Shown: positions 21,273 through 34,306 of the stretch, in pieces | How the letters are laid out: each line of letters begins with the position of its first letter | Numbering within the stretch: position 1 is the first letter of the stretch | NCBI GenBank assembly: GCA_963971225.1 | Contig: CAXARI010000168.1 | Location: forward strand, 372,001-436,000 | Source: Melieria omissa | Lineage: Eukaryota > Arthropoda > Insecta > Diptera > Ulidiidae | Length of the DNA stretch: 64,000 bases | Direction of reading: 5' to 3' | Position numbers and translations under genes: made by a program | The notes under the pieces: model-generated | What the model saw: the letters and a program-made list of their open reading frames with translations, nothing else | Told to the model about the DNA's origin: nothing | Database searches by the model: none

Positions 21273-24200
21273 CTCGACCCGTTAACGGATTTTAATAATA
21301 TTATGCCTTATTATTTAGCTAGACTCGTATGCTTTCTATAATGGTATCAATCATCCTTCTATACCCCAAGGTTCGAAAGCAAATCGATTTGGAACGGTGA
21401 CTTTGAAAAAATTGCTACTTGGGTGCAACCACTAAAATGCTTGTCAACACCAAATGCATAAGTGCATATTAATAATTGACCCCTTAAAATTTAGCCAGAG
21501 TCTTATGCTTTCTATATTGGTCCCTAACTTTTCATTATCCTTCAGGAATAATGAGCATATCGATGCGCAAGGATAACATTGAAAAACTGCCTATTACAAA
21601 ATACACACTCACCACTAAAGTGCTTATAGATTCCAAACGGTATGGGTTACATTAATAAAAAACCCCTCAAAATGTAGCTAGAGATTGCAGCTTTATCAAA
21701 TTAAATCAATAATTTGATTACTATTAGGCAATCATGAACAGATCGATGCGCAAGAGTGACATTAAATGGCTGCCTACTGCAAAATCGATAAAATGCTTGT
21801 AAAATATGATGATTCTAGGTTTATAGAAAAAATAATAACCTTAAAACCTAGCTGGAGTTTTGAGCTTTCATAAATGGGGTCAATCTTCTCGCTATCTCAA
21901 ATAATGCAGGAGAATTTCGTTGTGGAAAAGTGATATCGACCACATGATACATCTATATCAGGGGTGCCCAAAGTCTTCTTATGGAAAAGCAAAAACCAAT
22001 ACATTTAAAGTTGCCCAAAAAAATGCAAACAAATTATTTAATTAATTGAATTAGTTGAAAGCACATTGTGCATTTCGCTTGACCCTTAAAATTATAAGTG
22101 AAAAAAATATAATGTTCCCATTTGTCATTGCCGAAAGGCCAACCAATCGCCAAAACAAAAACTACAACAACAAAAGCATCTAATTTTTTTTCATACATAG
22201 AATTTCTTGAGGAAACAAAACAAAAATCCGCGCAGCCCCCACACGTGTTGCTTCGTTGCTGTCACAACAACGACTGATTGAAAGAATGCACCTCTGATCT
22301 ATATAACCAATCAAATGCTTATGGAACCTAAGTACGCACAATCACTTTAATCAAAATGGCGTCAAAATTAAGCCAGAGTGACCACCTTTCAATAATTTGG
22401 TAAATAAAAAAATATCCCACCGGCAGCATGATCGAAATTATGGCTGTTAAATCTCGACCCGTTAACGGATTTTAATAATATTATGCCTTATTATTTAGCT
22501 AGACTCGTATGCTTTCTATAATGGTATCAATCATCCTTCTATACCCCAAGGTTCGAAAGCAAATCGATTTGGAACGGTGACTTTGAAAAAATTGCTACTT
22601 GGGTGCAACCACTAAAATGCTTGTCAACACCAAATGCATAAGTGCATATTAATAATTGACCCCTTAAAATTTAGCCAGAGTCTTATGCTTTCTATATTGG
22701 TCCCTAACTTTTCATTATCCTTCAGGAATAATGAGCATATCGATGCGCAAGGATAACATTGAAAAACTGCCTATTACAAAATACACACTCACCACTAAAG
22801 TGCTTATAGATTCCAAACGGTATGGGTTACGTTAATAAAAAACCCCTTAAAATGTCGCTAGAGATTGCAGCTTTATCAAATTAAATCAATAATTTGATTA
22901 CTATTAGGCAATCATGAACAGATCGATGCGCAAGAGTGACATTAAATGGCTGCCTACTGCAAAATCGATAAAATGCTTGTAAAATATGATGATTCTAGGT
23001 TTATAGAAAAAATAATAACCTTAAAACCTAGCTGGAGTTTTCAGCTTTCATAAATGGGGTCAATCTTCTCGCTATCTCAAATAATGCAGGAGAATTTCGT
23101 TGTGGAAAAGTGATATCGACCACATGATACATCTATATCAGGGGTGCCCAAAGTCTTCTTATGGAAAAGCAAAAACCAATACATTTAAACTTGCCCAAAA
23201 AAATGCAAACAAATTATTTAATTAATTGAATTAGTTGAAAGCACATTGTGCATTTCGCTTGACCCTTAAAATTATAAGTGAAAAAAATATAATGTTCCCA
23301 TTTGTCATTGCCGAAAGGCCAACCAATCGCCAAAACAAAAACTACAACAACAAAAGCATCTAATTTTTTTTCATACATAGAATTTCTTGAGGAAACAAAA
23401 CAAAAATCCGCGCAGCCCCCACACGTGTTGCTTCGTTGCTGTCACAACAACGACTGATTGAAAGAATGCACCTCTGATCTATATAACCAATCAAATGCTT
23501 ATGGAACCTAAGTACGCACAATCACTTTAATCAAAATGGCGTCAAAATTAAGCCAGAGTGACCACCTTTCAATAATTTGGTAAATAAAAAAATATCCCAC
23601 CGGCAGCATGATCGAAATTATGGCTGTTAAATCTCGACCCGTTAACGGATTTTAATAATATTATGCCTTATTATTTAGCTAGACTCGTATGCTTTCTATA
23701 ATGGTATCAATCATCCTTCTATACCCCAAGGTTCGAAAGCAAATCGATTTGGAACGGTGACTTTGAAAAAATTGCTACTTGGGTGCAACCACTAAAATGC
23801 TTGTCAACACCAAATGCATAAGTGCATATTAATAATTGACCCCTTAAAATTTAGCCAGAGTCTTATGCTTTCTATATTGGTCCCTAACTTTTCATTATCC
23901 TTCAGGAATAATGAGCATATCGATGCGCAAGGATAACATTGAAAAACTGCCTATTACAAAATACACACTCACCACTAAAGTGCTTATAGATTCCAAACGG
24001 TATGGGTTACGTTAATAAAAAACCCCTTAAAATGTCGCTAGAGATTGCAGCTTTATCAAATTAAATCAATAATTTGATTACTATTAGGCAATCATGAACA
24101 GATCGATGCGCAAGAGTGACATTAAATGGCTGCCTACTGCAAAATCGATAAAATGCTTGTAAAATATGATGATTCTAGGTTTATAGAAAAAATAATAACC

Positions 24201-26010
24201 TTAAAACCTAGCTGGAGTTTTCAGCTTTCATAAATGGGGTCAATCTTCTCGCTATCTCAAATAATGCAGGAGAATTTCGTTGTGGAAAAGTGATATCGAC
24301 CACATGATACATCTATATCAGGGGTGCCCAAAGTCTTCTTATGGAAAAGCAAAAACCAATACATTTAAACTTGCCCAAAAAAATGCAAACAAATTATTTA
24401 ATTAATTGAATTAGTTGAAAGCACATTGTGCATTTCGCTTGACCCTTAAAATTATAAGTGAAAAAAATATAATGTTCCCATTTGTCATTGCCGAAAGGCC
24501 AACCAATCGCCAAAACAAAAACTACAACAACAAAAGCATCTAATTTTTTTTCATACATAGAATTTCTTGAGGAAACAAAACAAAAATCCGCGCAGCCCCC
24601 ACACGTGTTGCTTCGTTGCTGTCACAACAACGACTGATTGAAAGAATGCACCTCTGATCTATATAACCAATCAAATGCTTGTGGAACCTAAGTACGCACA
24701 ATCACTTTAATCAAAATGGCGTCAAAATTAAGCCAGAGTGACCACCTTTCACCAATTTGGTAAATAAAAAAAATATCCCACCGGCAGCATGATCGAAATT
24801 ATGGCTGTTAAATCTCGACCCGTTAACGGATTTTAATAATATTATGCCTTATTATTTAGCTAGACTCGTATGCTTTCTATAATGGTATCAATCATCCTTC
24901 TATACCCCAAGGTTCGAAAGCAAATCGATTTGGAACGGTGACTTTGAAAAAATTGCTACTTGGGTGCAACCACTAAAATGCTTGTCAACACCAAATGCAT
25001 AAGTGCATATTAATAATTGACCCCTTAAAATTTAGCCAGAGTCTTATGCTTTCTATATTGGTCCCTAACTTTTCATTATCCTTCAGGAATAATGAGCATA
25101 TCGATGCGCAAGGATAACATTGAAAAACTGCCTATTACAAAATACACACTCACCACTAAAGTGCTTATAGATTCCAAACGGTATGGGTTACGTTAATAAA
25201 AACCCCTTAAAATGTAGCTAGAGATTGCAGCTTTATCAAATTAAATCAATAATTTGATTACTATTAGGCAATCATGAACAGATCGATGCGCAAGAGTGAC
25301 ATTAAATGGCTGCCTACTGCAAAATCGATAAAATGCTTGTAAAATATGATGATTCTAGGTTTATAGAAAAAATAATAACCTTAAAACCTAGCTGGAGTTT
25401 TGAGCTTTCATAAATGGGGTCAATCTTCTCGCTATCTCAAATAATGCAGGAGAATTTCGTTGTGGAAAAGTGATATCGACCACATGATACATCTATATCA
25501 GGGGTGCCCAAAGTCTTCTTATGGAAAAGCAAAAACCAATACATTTAAAGTTGCCCAAAAAAATGCAAACAAATTAAATAATAATAAATAATTAAATAAT
25601 TAATTGAATTAGTTGAAAGCACATTGTGCATTTCGCTTGACCCTTAAAATTATAAGTGAAAAAAATATAATGTTCCCATTTGTCATTGCCGAAAGGCCAA
25701 CCAATCGCCAAAACAAAAACTACAACAACAAAAGCATCTAATTTTTTTTCATACATAGAATTTCTTGAGGAAACAAAACAAAAATCCGCGCAGCCCCCAC
25801 ACGTGTTGCTTCGTTGCTGTCACAACAACGACTGATTGAAAGAATGCACCTCTGATCTATATAACCAATCAAATGCTTGTGGAACCTAAGTACGCACAAT
25901 CACTTTAATCAAAATGGCGTCAAAATTAAGCCAGAGTGACCACCTTTCAATAATTTGGTAAATAAAAAAATATCCCACCGGCAGCATGATCGAAATTATG
26001 GCTGTTAAAT
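21273..26010 (+). repeat. Units 19-22: second copy of the probable tetramer
   Basis: Starts 21273, 22453, 23633 and 24814, lengths 1,180, 1,180, 1,181 and 1,197 bp. Unit 19 repeats TTACATTAAT plus ACCCCTCAAAATG, unit 21 ends CACCAATTTGG and unit 22 has the AT expansion. Units 20 and 21 share two variants seen nowhere else, ATGTCGCTAG and GTTTTCAGC, so one of them was recently copied over its neighbour. Confidence 0.7.
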
Positions 26011-28388
26011 CTCGACCCGTTAACGGATTTTAATAATATTATGCCTTATTATTTAGCTAGACTCGTATGCTTTCTATAATGGTATCAATCATCCTTCTAT
26101 ACCCCAAGGTTCGAAAGCAAATCGATTTGGAACGGTGACTTTGAAAAAATTGCTACTTGGGTGCAACCACTAAAATGCTTGTCAACACCAAATGCATAAG
26201 TGCATATTAATAATTGACCCCTTAAAATTTAGCCAGAGTCTTATGCTTTCTATATTGGTCCCTAACTTTTCATTATCCTTCAGGAATAATGAGCATATCG
26301 ATGCGCAAGGATAACATTGAAAAACTGCCTATTACAAAATACACACTCACCACTAAAGTGCTTATAGATTCCAAACGGTATGGGTTACGTTAATAAAAAA
26401 CCCCTTAAAATGTAGCTAGAGATTGCAGCTTTATCAAATTAAATCAATAATTTGATTACTATTAGGCAATCATGAACAGATCGATGCGCAAGAGTGACAT
26501 TAAATGGCTGCCTACTGCAAAATCGATAAAATGCTTGTAAAATATGATGATTCTAGGTTTATAGAAAAAATAATAACCTTAAAACCTAGCTGGGGTTTTG
26601 AGCTTTCATAAATGGGGTCAATCTTCTCGCTATCTCAAATAATGCAGGAGAATTTCGTTGTGGAAAAGTGATATCGACCACATGATACATCTATATCAGG
26701 GGTGCCCAAAGTCTTCTTATGGAAAAGCAAAAACCAATACATTTAAAGTTGCCCAAAAAAATGCAAACAAATTATTTAATTAATTGAATTAGTTGAAAGC
26801 ACATTGTGCATTTCGCTTGACCCTTAAAATTATAAGTGAAAAAAATATAATGTTCCCATTTGTCATTGCCGAAAGGCCAACCAATCGCCAAAACAAAAAC
26901 TACAACAACAAAAGCATCTAATTTTTTTTCATACATAGAATTTCTTGAGGAAACAAAACAAAAATCCGCGCAGCCCCCACACGTGTTGCTTCGTTGCTGT
27001 CACAACAACGACTGATTGAAAGAATGCACCTCTGATCTATATAACCAATCAAATGCTTGTGGAACCTAAGTACGCACAATCACTTTAATCAAAATGGCGT
27101 CAAAATTAAGCCAGAGTGACCACCTTTCAATAATTTGGTAAATAAAAAAATATCCCACCGGCAGCATGATCGAAATTATGGCTGTTAAATCTCGACCCGT
27201 TAACGGATTTTAATAATATTATGCCTTATTATTTAGCTAGACTCGTATGCTTTCTATAATGGTATCAATCATCCTTCTATACCCCAAAGTTTGAAAGCAA
27301 ATCGATTTGGAACGGTGACTTTGAAAAAATTGCTACTTGGGTGCAACCACTAAAATGCTTGTCAACACCAAATGCATAAGTGCATATTAATAATTGACCC
27401 CTTAAAATTTAGCCAGAGTCTTATGCTTTCTATATTGGTCCCTAACTTTTCATTATCCTTCAGGAATAATGAGCATATCGATGCGCAAGGATAACATTGA
27501 AAAACTGCCTATTACAAAATACACACTCACCACTAAAGTGCTTATAGATTCCAAACGGTATGGGTTACATTAATAAAAAACCCCTTAAAATGTAGCTAGA
27601 GATTGCAGCTTTATCAAATTAAATCAATAATTTGATTACTATTAGGCAATCATGAACAGATCGATGCGCAAGAGTGACATTAAATGGCTGCCTACTGCAA
27701 AATCGATAAAATGCTTGTAAAATATGATGATTCTAGGTTTATAGAAAAAATAATAACCTTAAAACCTAGCTGGAGTTTTGAGCTTTCATAAATGGGGTCA
27801 ATCTTCTCGCTATCTCAAATAATGCAGGAGAATTTCGTTGTGGAAAAGTGATATCGACCACATGATACATCTATATCAGGGGTGCCCAAAGTCTTCTTAT
27901 GGAAAAGCAAAAACCAATACATTTAAAGTTGCCCAAAAAAATGCAAACAAATTAAATAATAATAAATAATTAAATAATTAATTGAATTAGTTGAAAGCAC
28001 ATTGTGCATTTCGCTTGACCCTTAAAATTATAAGTGAAAAAAATATAATGTTCCCATTTGTCATTGCCGAAAGGCCAACCAATCGCCAAAACAAAAACTA
28101 CAACAACAAAAGCATCTAATTTTTTTTCATACATAGAATTTCTTGAGGAAACAAAACAAAAATCCGCGCAGCCCCCACACGTGTTGCTTCGTTGCTGTCA
28201 CAACAACGACTGATTGAAAGAATGCACCTCTGATCTATATAACCAATCAAATGCTTGTGGAACCTAAGTACGCACAATCACTTTAATCAAAATGGCGTCA
28301 AAATTAAGCCAGAGTGACCACCTTTCAATAATTTGGTAAATAAAAAAATATCCCACCGGCAGCATGATCGAAATTATGGCTGTTAAAT
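26011..28388 (+). repeat. Units 23-24
   Basis: Unit 23 (1,180 bp) has CTGGGGTTTTG without the AT expansion, unlike units 11 and 13, where the two occur together. Recombination has therefore separated them. Unit 24 (27191, 1,198 bp) has the private CCCCAAAGTTTGAAAG, TTACATTAAT and the AT expansion. Confidence 0.85.
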
Positions 28389-31300
28389 CTCGACCCGTTA
28401 ACGGATTTTAATAATATTATGCCTTATTATTTAGCTAGACTCGTATGCTTTCTATAATGGTATCAATCATTCTTCTATACCCCAAGGTTCGAAAGCAAAT
28501 CGATTTGGAACGGTGACTTTGAAAAAATTGCTACTTGGGTGCAACCACTAAAATGCTTGTCAACACCAAATGCATAAGTGCATATTAATAATTGACCCCT
28601 TAAAATTTAGCCAGAGTCTTATGCTTTCTATATTGGTCCCTAACTTTTCATTATCCTTCAGGAATAATGAGCATATCGATGCGCAAGGATAACATTGAAA
28701 AACTGCCTATTACAAAATACACACTCACCACTAAAGTGCTTATAGATTCCAAACGGTATGGGTTACGTTAATAAAAAACCCCTTAAAATGTAGCTAGAGA
28801 TTGCAGCTTTATCAAATTAAATCAATAATTTGATTACTATTAGGCAATCATGAACAGATCGATGCGCAAGAGTGACATTAAATGGCTGCCTACTGCAAAA
28901 TCGATAAAATGCTTGTAAAATATGATGATTCTAGGTTTATAGAAAAAATAATAACCTTAAAACCTAGCTGGAGTTTTGAGCTTTCATAAATGGGGTCAAT
29001 CTTCTCGCTATCTCAAATAATGCAGGAGAATTTCGTTGTGGAAAAGTGATATCGACCACATGATACATCTATATCAGGGGTGCCCAAAGTCTTCTTATGG
29101 AAAAGCAAAAACCAATACATTTAAAGTTGCCCAAAAAAATGCAAACAAATTATTTAATTAATTGAATTAGTTGAAAGCACATTGTGCGTTTCGCTTGACC
29201 CTTAAAATTATAAGTGAAAAAAATATAATGTTCCCATTTGTCATTGCCGAAAGGCCAACCAATCGCCAAAACAAAAACTACAACAACAAAAGCATGTAAT
29301 TTTTTTTCATACATAGAATTTCTTGAGGAAACAAAACAAAAATCCGCGCAGCCCCCACACGTGTTGCTTCGTTGCTGTCACAACAACGACTGATTGAAAG
29401 AATGCACCTCTGATCTATATAACCAATCAAATGCTTGTGGAACCTAAGTACGCACAATCACTTTAATCAAAATGGCGTCAAAATTAAGCCAGAGTGACCA
29501 CCTTTCAATAATTTGGTAAATAAAAAATATCCCACCGGCAGCATGATCGAAATTATGGCTGTTAAATCTCGACCCGTTAACGGATTTTAATAATATTATG
29601 CCTTATTATTTAGCTAGACTCGTATGCTTTCTATAATGGTATCAATCATCCTTCTATACCCCAAGGTTCGAAAGCAAATCGATTTGGAACGGTGACTTTG
29701 AAAAAATTGCTACTTGGGTGCAACCACTAAAATGCTTGTCAACACCAAATGCATAAGTGCATATTAATAATTGACCCCTTAAAATTTAGCCAGAGTCTTA
29801 TGCTTTCTATATTGGTCCCTAACTTTTCATTATCCTTCAGGAATAATGAGCATATCCATGCGCAAGGATAACATTGAAAAACTGCCTATTACAAAATACA
29901 CACTCACCACTAAAGTGCTTATAGATTCCAAACGGTATGGGTTACGTTAATAAAAAACCCCTTAAAATGTAGCTAGAGATTGCAGCTTTATCAAATTAAA
30001 TCAATAATTTGATTACTATTAGGCAATCATGAACAGATCGATGCGCAAGAGTGACATTAAATGGCTGCCTACTGCAAAATCGATAAAATGCTTGTAAAAT
30101 ATGATGATTCTAGGTTTATAGAAAAAATAATAACCTTAAAACCTAGCTGGAGTTTTGAGCTTTCATAAATGGGGTCAATCTTCTCGCTATCTCAAATAAT
30201 GCAGGAGAATTTCGTTGTGGAAAAGTGATATCGACCACATGATACATCTATATCAGGGGTGCCCAAAGTCTTCTTATGGAAAAGCAAAAACCAATACATT
30301 TAAAGTTGCCCAAAAAAATGCAAACAAATTATTTAATTAATTGAATTAGTTGAAAGCACATTGTGCATTTCGCTTGACCCTTAAAATTATAAGTGAAAAA
30401 AATATAATGTTCCCATTTGTCATTGCCGAAAGGCCAACCAATCGCCAAAACAAAAACTACAACAACAAAAGCATGTAATTTTTTTTCATACATAGAATTT
30501 CTTGAGGAAACAAAACAAAAATCCGCGCAGCCCCCACACGTGTTGCTTCGTTGCTGTCACAACAACGACTGATTGAAAGAATGCACCTCTGATCTATATA
30601 ACCAATCAAATGCTTGTGGAACCTAAGTACGCACAATCACTTTAATCAAAATGGCGTCAAAATTAAGCCAGAGTGACCACCTTTCAATAATTTGGTAAAT
30701 AAAAAAATATCCCACCGGCAGCATGATCGAAATTATGGCTGTTAAATCTCGACCCGTTAACGGATTTTAATAATATTATGCCTTATTATTTAGCTAGACT
30801 CGTATGCTTTCTATAATGGTATCAATCATCCTTCTATACCCCAAGGTTCGAAAGCAAATCGATTTGGAACGGTGACTTTGAAAAAATTGCTACTTGGGTG
30901 CAACCACTAAAATGCTTGTCAACACCAAATGCATAAGTGCATATTAATAATTGACCCCTTAAAATTTAGCCAGAGTCTTATGCTTTCTATATTGGTCCCT
31001 AACTTTTCATTATCCTTCAGGAATAATGAGCATATCCATGCGCAAGGATAACATTGAAAAACTGCCTATTACAAAATACACACTCACCACTAAAGTGCTT
31101 ATAGATTCCAAACGGTATGGGTTACGTTAATAAAAAACCCCTTAAAATGTAGCTAGAGATTGCAGCTTTATCAAATTAAATCAATAATTTGATTACTATT
31201 AGGCAATCATGAACAGATCGATGCGCAAGAGTGACATTAAATGGCTGCCTACTGCAAAATCGATAAAATGCTTGTAAAATATGATGATTCTAGGTTTATA

Positions 31301-33126
31301 GAAAAAATAATAACCTTAAAACCTAGCTGGGGTTTTGAGCTTTCATAAATGGGGTCAATCTTCTCGCTATCTCAAATAATGCAGGAGAATTTCGTTGTGG
31401 AAAAGTGATATCGACCACATGATACATCTATATCAGGGGTGCCCAAAGTCTTCTTATGGAAAAGCAAAAACCAATACATTTAAAGTTGCCCAAAAAAATG
31501 CAAACAAATTATTTAATTAATTGAATTAGTTGAAAGCACATTGTGCATTTCGCTTGACCCTTAAAATTATAAGTGAAAAAAATATAATGTTCCCATTTGT
31601 CATTGCCGAAAGGCCAACCAATCGCCAAAACAAAAACTACAACAACAAAAGCATCTAATTTTTTTTCATACATAGAATTTCTTGAGGAAACAAAACAAAA
31701 ATCCGCGCAGCCCCCACACGTGTTGCTTCGTTGCTGTCACAACAACGACTGATTGAAAGAATGCACCTCTGATCTATATAACCAATCAAATGCTTGTGGA
31801 ACCTAAGTACGCACAATCACTTTAATCAAAATGGCGTCAAAATTAAGCCAGAGTGACCACCTTTCACCAATTTGGTAAATAAAAAAAATATCCCACCGGC
31901 AGCATGATCGAAATTATGGCTGTTAAATCTCGACCCGTTAACGGATTTTAATATTATTATGCCTTATTATTTAGCTAGACTCGTATGCTTTCTATAATGG
32001 TATCAATCATCCTTCTATACCCCAAGGTTCGAAAGCAAATCGATTTGGAACGGTGACTTTGAAAAAATTGCTACTTGGGTGCAACCACTAAAATGCTTGT
32101 CAACACCAAATGCATAAGTGCATATTAATAATTGACCCCTTAAAATTTAGCCAGAGTCTTATGCTTTCTATATTGGTCCCTAACTTTTCATTATCCTTCA
32201 GGAATAATGAGCATATCGATGCGCAAGGATAACATTGAAAAACTGCCTATTACAAAATACACACTCACCACTAAAGTGCTTATAGATTCCAAACGGTATG
32301 GGTTACGTTAATAAAAAACCCCTTAAAATGAAGCTAGAGATTGCAGCTTTATCAAATTAAATCAATAATTTGATTACTATTAGGCAATCATGAACAGATC
32401 GATGCGCAAGAGTGACATTAAATGGCTGCCTACTGCAAAATCGATAAAATGCTTGTAAAATATGATGATTCTAGGTTTATAGAAAAAATAATAACCTTAA
32501 AACCTAGCTGGAGTTTTGAGCTTTCATAAATGGGGTCAATCTTCTCGCTATCTCAAATAATGCAGGAGACTTTCGTTGTGGAAAAGTGATATCGACCACA
32601 TGATACATCTATATCAGGGGTGCCCAAAGTCTTCTTATGGAAAAGCAAAAACCAATACATTTAAAGTTGCCCAAAAAAATGAAAACAAATTAAATAATAA
32701 TAAATAATTAAATAATTAATTGAATTAGTTGAAAGCACATTGTGCATTTCGCTTGACCCTTAAAATTATAAGTGAAAAAAATATAATGTTCCCATTTGTC
32801 ATTGCCGAAAGGCCAACCAATCGCCAAAACAAAAACTACAACAACAAAAGCATCTAATTTTTTTTCATACATAGAATTTCTTGAGGAAACAAAACAAAAA
32901 TCCGCGCAGCCCCCACACGTGTTGCTTCGTTGCTGTCACAACAACGACTGATTGAAAGAATGCACCTCTGATCTATATAACCAATCAAATGCTTGTGGAA
33001 CCTAAGTACGCACAATCACTTTAATCAAAATGGCGTCAAAATTAAGCCAGAGTGACCACCTTTCAATAATTTGGTAAATAAAAAAATATCCCACCGGCAG
33101 CATGATCGAAATTATGGCTGTTAAAT
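28389..33126 (+). repeat. Units 25-28, with overlapping pairs of shared private variants
   Basis: Starts 28389, 29568, 30748 and 31929. Units 25 and 26 share AGCATGTAAT in the MITE (29291 and 30470). Units 26 and 27 share CATATCCATGCG in monomer B (29851 and 31031). Unit 28 shares AAAATGAAGCTAG in monomer C with unit 29. Unit 28 also has the AT expansion (1,198 bp). Each variant is confined to two neighbours. Confidence 0.8.
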
Positions 33127-34306
33127 CTCGACCCGTTAACGGATTTTAATAATATTATGCCTTATTATTTAGCTAGACTCGTATGCTTTCTATAATGGTA
33201 TCAATCATCCTTCTATACCCCAAGGTTCGAAAGCAAATCGATTTGGAACGGTGACTTTGAAAAAATTGCTACTTGGGTGCAACCACTAAAATGCTTGTCA
33301 ACACCAAATGCATAAGTGCATATTAATAATTGACCCCTTAAAATTTAGCCAGAGTCTTATGCTTTCTATATTGGTCCCTAACTTTTCATTATCCTTCAGG
33401 AATAATGAGCATATCGATGCGCAAGGATAACATTGAAAAACTGCCTATTACAAAATACACACTCACCACTAAAGTGCTTATAGATTCCAAACGGTATGGG
33501 TTACGTTAATAAAAAACCCCTTAAAATGAAGCTAGAGATTGCAGCTTTATCAAATTAAATCAATAATTTGATTACTATTAGGCAATCATGAACAGATCGA
33601 TGCGCAAGAGTGACATTAAATGGCTGCCTACTGCAAAATCGATAAAATGCTTGTAAAATATGATGATTCTAGGTTTATAGAAAAAATAATAACCTTAAAA
33701 CCTAGCTGGAGTTTTGAGCTTTCATAAATGGGGTCAATCTTCTCGCTATCTCAAATAATGCAGGAGAATTTCGTTGTGGAAAAGTGATATCGACCACATG
33801 ATACATCTATATCAGGGGTGCCCAAAGTCTTCTTATGGAAAAGCAAAAACCAATACATTTAAACTTGCCCAAAAAAATGCAAACAAATTATTTAATTAAT
33901 TGAATTAGTTGAAAGCACATTGTGCATTTCGCTTGACCCTTAAAATTATAAGTGAAAAAAATATAATGTTCCCATTTGTCATTGCCGAAAGGCCAACCAA
34001 TCGCCAAAACAAAAACTACAACAACAAAAGCATCTAATTTTTTTCATACATAGAATTTCTTGAGGAAACAAAACAAAAATCCGCGCAGCCCCCACACGTG
34101 TTGCTTCGTTGCTGTCACAACAACGACTGATTGAAAGAATGCACCTCTGATCTATATAACCAATCAAATGCTTGTGGAACCTAAGTACGCACAATCACTT
34201 TAATCAAAATGGCGTCAAAATTAAGCCAGAGTGACCACCTTTCACCAATTTGGTAAATAAAAAAAATATCCCACCGGCAGCATGATCGAAATTATGGCTG
34301 TTAAAT

